Below the pieces are notes generated by a model, which ran no database searches, was not told where the DNA came from, and saw only the letters and a program-made list of their open reading frames with translations. Shown in pieces: positions 60,306-64,000 of a DNA stretch of 64,000 nt (position 1 is its first letter; every line of letters begins with the position of its first letter). Made by a program: the position numbers and the translations under genes. Origin of the DNA: Epiperipatus broadwayi (taxonomy: Eukaryota > Onychophora > Udeonychophora > Euonychophora > Peripatidae); contig JAQFVV010012400.1 of NCBI GenBank assembly GCA_028023455.1, positions 13,897,748 through 13,961,747 on the forward strand, read 5' to 3'.

Positions 60306-62430
60306 TTGCAAAGAATCCCGATTGTGGACCCAGGCTGTCATTTGATGACAACTTTTTATTTAGGTACTTACAACTGCAGATCACTTTCAAGTGAAGGAAG
60401 ATTGCAAAAATTAGAAGAACTGTCTTATATTAAATGGGACATTATTGGACTTTGTGAAGTTAGAAAAAAAGATGAAGAGACGATTTAAAAAGCGGTCATG
60501 TACTCTATTATAAACACACAAATATTGAAAATACAAGTGGAATAGGATTCATTATAAATAAAACATGGAAGAACAACATTGTGGAGATTGATGGTGTATC
60601 GGACAGTGGCAAGATCAGTTATACAACTTAATAGTAGATACCAAATGCAGATGATTCAGATTTACGCCCCAATAAGTTCTCATTGTGATGAAGTAGTAGA
60701 AGATTTTTATATGGATATACAAAAGGGCTTTTGATCAGAGTAAACAACATTTTAAAATTGTTATGGGAGACTTGAATGCTACAATTGGTAAAAAAATGAA
60801 AGATGAAAATGCTGTAGGTAATTTTTGTTATAGTAATAGACATGAGAGAGGTCAAAGACTTGTGGAGTTTGCAGAAAGAAAAAAAACTTTATATTATGAA
60901 TTATTTTTTTGAGAAAAATGTTAAAAGGAAATGGACATGGAAGCATCCAAATGAAGGTACAGCAGAATTGGATTATATTTTGACTAACAAAAAATACATA
61001 TTTCACGACTGTAATGTTCTTAATAAATTTAACACAGGAAGTGATCATGTATTAGTAAGATTTAAAATATGTGTTAATGCAAAAACTAGAGACAAAAATT
61101 ATTAAGAAAAAACAATATTTACAGTTGATATTCCTAATCTTCAGAAACACTCTAATGAATTTAAATTAAAACTTACAAATCGGTTTCAAGTATTAATAGA
61201 TTTTGAACATGATTCAGATAAACAAGGCAAAACTCTCTATACAGTAGTACCACCCTGTGCCTATGCTAGTATAAGAGATGGTGATCAAGTGATGAATGAA
61301 ATTAATAAGAAAATAACTGATACACTTTTAAAAACTGCGACGAAGATAGCTAGTAGCAAAAAGCATCAATTGACCAATAAAATTTCTACTGAGACTAGAG
61401 AATTTATGAAGAAAAGAAAGAATATGAAGATATACAAAAATGATGCATTAAAAAGGATTGAATACCTCGAATTCTGTAAAATGGTGCGGAAAAGAGTTGA
61501 AAATTATATAAGAAAGTATAACTGTAAACTAGCAAGAAAAGCTGTAGAAGAGACTAAGTCTCAAGAGTGAAAAACAACATTTTGGTATTGGCAGGAAATT
61601 TATATCTGCAATAAGGAAAAAAGAAGGAACTATTATTAAAAAAAAGATGACATCATGAGATGGGTAGAAGACTTCTATCACGAATTATATAGTAATAAAT
61701 AACAAGTACCTCCTATATCTACTGTATCTTCAAAATTGCCCAGAATTTTAAATGAAGAAGTGAGACATGCAATTAAATTTATGAAGAAAGGAAAGGCTCC
61801 AGGTAATGATGGAATTATAATTGATATATTAAGGTGAAGAAATAGAAAAAATTTCCGCAAAGTTATATACCAAATGTCTAAACGATAAAGATGTACCAGA
61901 CGATTGGAAGAATACAGTATTAATATTAATATTTAAAAAAGGTGATAAAAAAGAAGTTAGAAATTACAGACCTATCAGTCTTTTCATCAGTTTTATACAA
62001 AATTTTTACCAAGATAATTACAACTCATCTACAGAAAACATTGGATTTCCACCAACCAAGAGAACAACTGGATTTAAAAGTGGTTTTAGTACAGTAGATC
62101 ATACCCAGGTATTGAGAGAAGTTATAGAAAGGACAAATGAATATGAGTTGTCCATTATGCTTTGGATTTGTAGATTATGAAAAGGCATTTGATTCTATAA
62201 ACATTTCTTCAGTGATTAAAGCATTGGATCATCAAGGTATACATCCAGGATATTGTCATATTTTAAAGTATATTTATAAACATGCAATAGCAACAATTAT
62301 ATTACATAATGATACTATGAAAGTCAACATTGAGAAGAGTGTAAGGCAGGATGACTCCATATCCCCAAAACTTTTTTCTCTAAAGAAGTGAAAGTGAATG
62401 GAGATTATTTAAGTCATTTAGATTTTGCAC
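60306..62430 (+). pseudogene. RTE LINE endonuclease-reverse transcriptase, broken
   Basis: It encodes an APE-type endonuclease and RT of the kind often annotated in animal genomes as craniofacial development protein 2-like. Visible pieces are LGTYNCRSLSSEGRL and WDIIGLCEVRKKDEE (endonuclease start, about 60360-60480), then in other frames the MGDLNATIGKK region (about 60763), HERGQRLVEFAERK (about 60842), KHPNEGTAELDYILTN, and GSDHVLVRFK (endonuclease end, about 61045). The RT part has RNYRPISL-like sequence near 61955, CFGFVDYEKAFDSINIS (about 62155), and VRQDDSISPKLFS (about 62340), where the family usually has VRQGDS. It is cut by frameshifts and stops, the nested repeat, and loss of the F-A-D-D region. 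Confidence 0.9.
61223..61294 (+). repeat. SINE-like interspersed repeat, copy 3 (short)
   Basis: CAAGGCAAAACTCTCTATAC, then GTACCACCCTGTGCC, joins directly to GCTAGTATAAGAGATGGTGATC, so the head and tail of the 268-bp repeat are present and the middle is missing. Copy A of the LINE lacks it at the matching place. No clear target duplication is visible. Confidence 0.7.
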
Positions 62431-64000
62431 CTTTATTAATCAAAAGATTACAGATTATTTGGGTCTACTTTCCCGTTACAAATTACAAAGCATTTAATTT
62501 TATAAATATAACAAATTATTCATTTGATTATAATAGCTATACATCCCGTAACAATTATATCTATATAAGTGTATTCCCAATCATATTTAATATCTATTTG
62601 TGCATCGATCAATATGATCTAGCCCCAAATGAGCATCGTAGAAGACCCATGATTACCACACTTTGGACCCTGAAGCAAAGACCCATTTGCTTCATCCAAA
62701 TAGGCAGCCATTGAGCATTTCGCCAACTACCACAACAGGCAACGAGGTCCAAGGCCCAGGACCACCAAGCACCAATAACTCTATGCAAGCCCAGTCACAC
62801 CAAAACTCATGCACTTCCATGTAATGATCACATAATTAAGCAGAGCAATGTATTTTGCCATGAGTTATACATCGTAATAACATACACAAAACAAAAACCA
62901 TAAAAACTTAAAATTTTTCAATACATTATTTGTATTCTTTGTAATAGAATCATCAAGAATGTTCAAAATTAAGATTCTTAACTTGGGCCTCTATTTATCC
63001 CTATCCATTGTATTGCTACAAACACAGGAAAAACTATATCCCATTTGAATTACAACTTTACATTCTATGTAATCAATTTATTTTAGTGAATCATTTACCC
63101 CTTCTAAATCGGTAGGTTTATCCATTATTGCAGTAAATTTTTATCATTTTGATAAATTCTTTAAAGAACCAAGATTCAGTATTAATTTATCTTGAATTAG
63201 TGTCCACGAAGATTTCTATTTACATCAAACGCATTCAAATTCAATAATCAGAAACAATAAATTACATACATACAACATAGTGATTTTCATATTAAAGCTA
63301 TACCCAATGATAACTATTTTAGTCTGAAGGTTTTCTCTAGTCTCCATTATCAATCAAATAACACATTTCAACAATTTAATGTTCTGTAAATCATCATTAC
63401 CATCACTTGTTCTTTTCTTCATTATGATCTCATGACCATTTGCAAAGTTCCTTTTTCATTTTCTATCTGGCCCCTATTAGATGAGTTGTTCAATTTCTTC
63501 CATAACAGGTTCCATTTCGTTTAGTATCCAGTTTTATAATTTAACACCCGCAAGGATTATATTTTGTTTTATTTTAATCCGTGATCAAGTTTGTTCAAAT
63601 AACCACTTTTGGCAGAATTTATTATTATGTTCTTTTATTTCTTGTAACAAGTAAAACATTAATTCAATTGGATCATAATCAATCCCTTTTTCAAATATTA
63701 ACCTATTTCTAATGGACCAAATACTGAAGTTGACAAATGTGGAAAATCTTATCCTTCCAAAATAGCCTTTTTAAATGACTTAATTAGGTGAATACATACA
63801 GTCTCCCTATCAGTAAGGGATGATTTAGTTATATCACAAAACCTTGTCCATGATTCACAATCCTCTAATATATGTATTGCAGTCTCGTCTCGTTTCCTAT
63901 ACGTACAACAGATAGGGTCTACATTATATCTTCGTTGATTATGTAGGTAAGCAAGGCCCCGAGGTTGATCTTGATTAGAAAATCAACAATCTCGGCTCTA
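62431..64000 (-). mobile_element. Minus-strand LINE of a second type, 3' part, runs off the window
   Basis: The sequence right of the RTE break differs completely from RTE. Read on the minus strand it has coding remnants at 64000-63600 followed by about 1.1 kb of 3' non-coding sequence, including a GC-richer block (about 62640-62800). It reaches ATTAATAAAGG next to the junction at 62431, where AATAAA could be a poly(A) signal. The orientation and junction suggest a LINE inserted into RTE copy B. The junction lacks a visible A-run. Confidence 0.55.
63600..64000 (-). pseudogene. LINE C-terminal region with zinc-knuckle-like motif, partial
   Basis: On the minus strand one frame reads AYLHNQRRYNVDPICCTYRK and then RDETAIHILEDCESW, a pattern (Cys near Pro, then E-T-x3-H-x4-C) typical of the Cys-His knuckle after the RT in several LINE clades. 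A second frame continues with FSTFVNFSIWSIRNRLIFEK, where W-x2-RN-R-x-F-E is common in LINE C-termini, and then LMFYLLQEIKEHNNKF. One frameshift near 63765 separates the parts. The clade cannot be named from this piece, since the RT lies beyond the window edge. Confidence 0.55.

Larger units (their letters stand above)
59971..62430 (+). mobile_element. RTE-type LINE, copy B, 3' end removed
   Basis: Aligned with copy A from the 5' region (CTGTTATTACTATGTGATTATTC) through GATTATTTAAGTCATTTAGATTTTGC at about 62430, where similarity stops abruptly. The last part of the RT and the 3' end are absent. They were displaced or deleted when the sequence at 62431 onward arrived. It also contains a 72-bp SINE-like piece at 61223-61294. 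It is better preserved than copy A. Confidence 0.88.

Overview
This window reads as intergenic or intronic DNA from an animal. It is strongly AT-rich, and every protein-coding trace I can recognise belongs to a transposable element. There is no operon structure, no rRNA, no intact tRNA gene, and no convincing host gene. The families present are ZBED5-like hAT transposons, Tigger/pogo elements, RTE-type LINEs and a tRNA-Glu-like SINE, which together are typical of metazoan genomes. A short degenerate array of the TTAGGG telomere hexamer at 38749-38815 fits a non-insect animal, but I cannot place the species.

Layout. 1-3.6 kb: AT-rich DNA with an inverted-repeat cluster. 3647-6063: a non-autonomous hAT element with an 8-bp target duplication and an unusual GC-richer interior. 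7012-10129: a complete but mutated ZBED5-like hAT (copy 1), carrying a 268-bp SINE-like insertion with a 17-bp target duplication. 10.8-16.7 kb: two Tigger-type elements in opposite orientation, several foldback elements, and more copies of the short repeats. 19-24.3 kb: small hAT derivatives, a 355-bp foldback, and the 3' stump of an RTE LINE. 24.97-28.75 kb: a foldback and a long, decayed RTE LINE (copy A). 29146-31988 and about 33262-36184: hAT copies 2 and 4. 37938-39358: a terminal-inverted-repeat element of uncertain superfamily containing the telomere-like array. 40.2-47.8 kb: two tRNA-derived SINE heads (one with a 15-bp target duplication), a complete 912-bp hAT with perfect 8-bp target duplications, and a roughly 1.1-kb minisatellite. 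About 48067-50215: hAT copy 3 on the minus strand. 54645-56906: a nearly full-length Tigger element on the minus strand whose three catalytic Asp positions are still readable. 59971-62430: RTE LINE copy B, interrupted by a short repeat and then cut off by a minus-strand LINE of another type that runs off the end.

How the parts relate. All recognisable transposases are broken by stops or frameshifts, so nothing here looks autonomously active. The hAT and Tigger copies would have supplied enzyme for the small elements sharing their ends. The RTE LINE is a candidate source of enzyme for the SINE-like repeats; this last link is inference. The nested insertions allow relative dating: for example, the 268-bp repeat is younger than hAT copy 1, and the minus-strand LINE is younger than RTE copy B.
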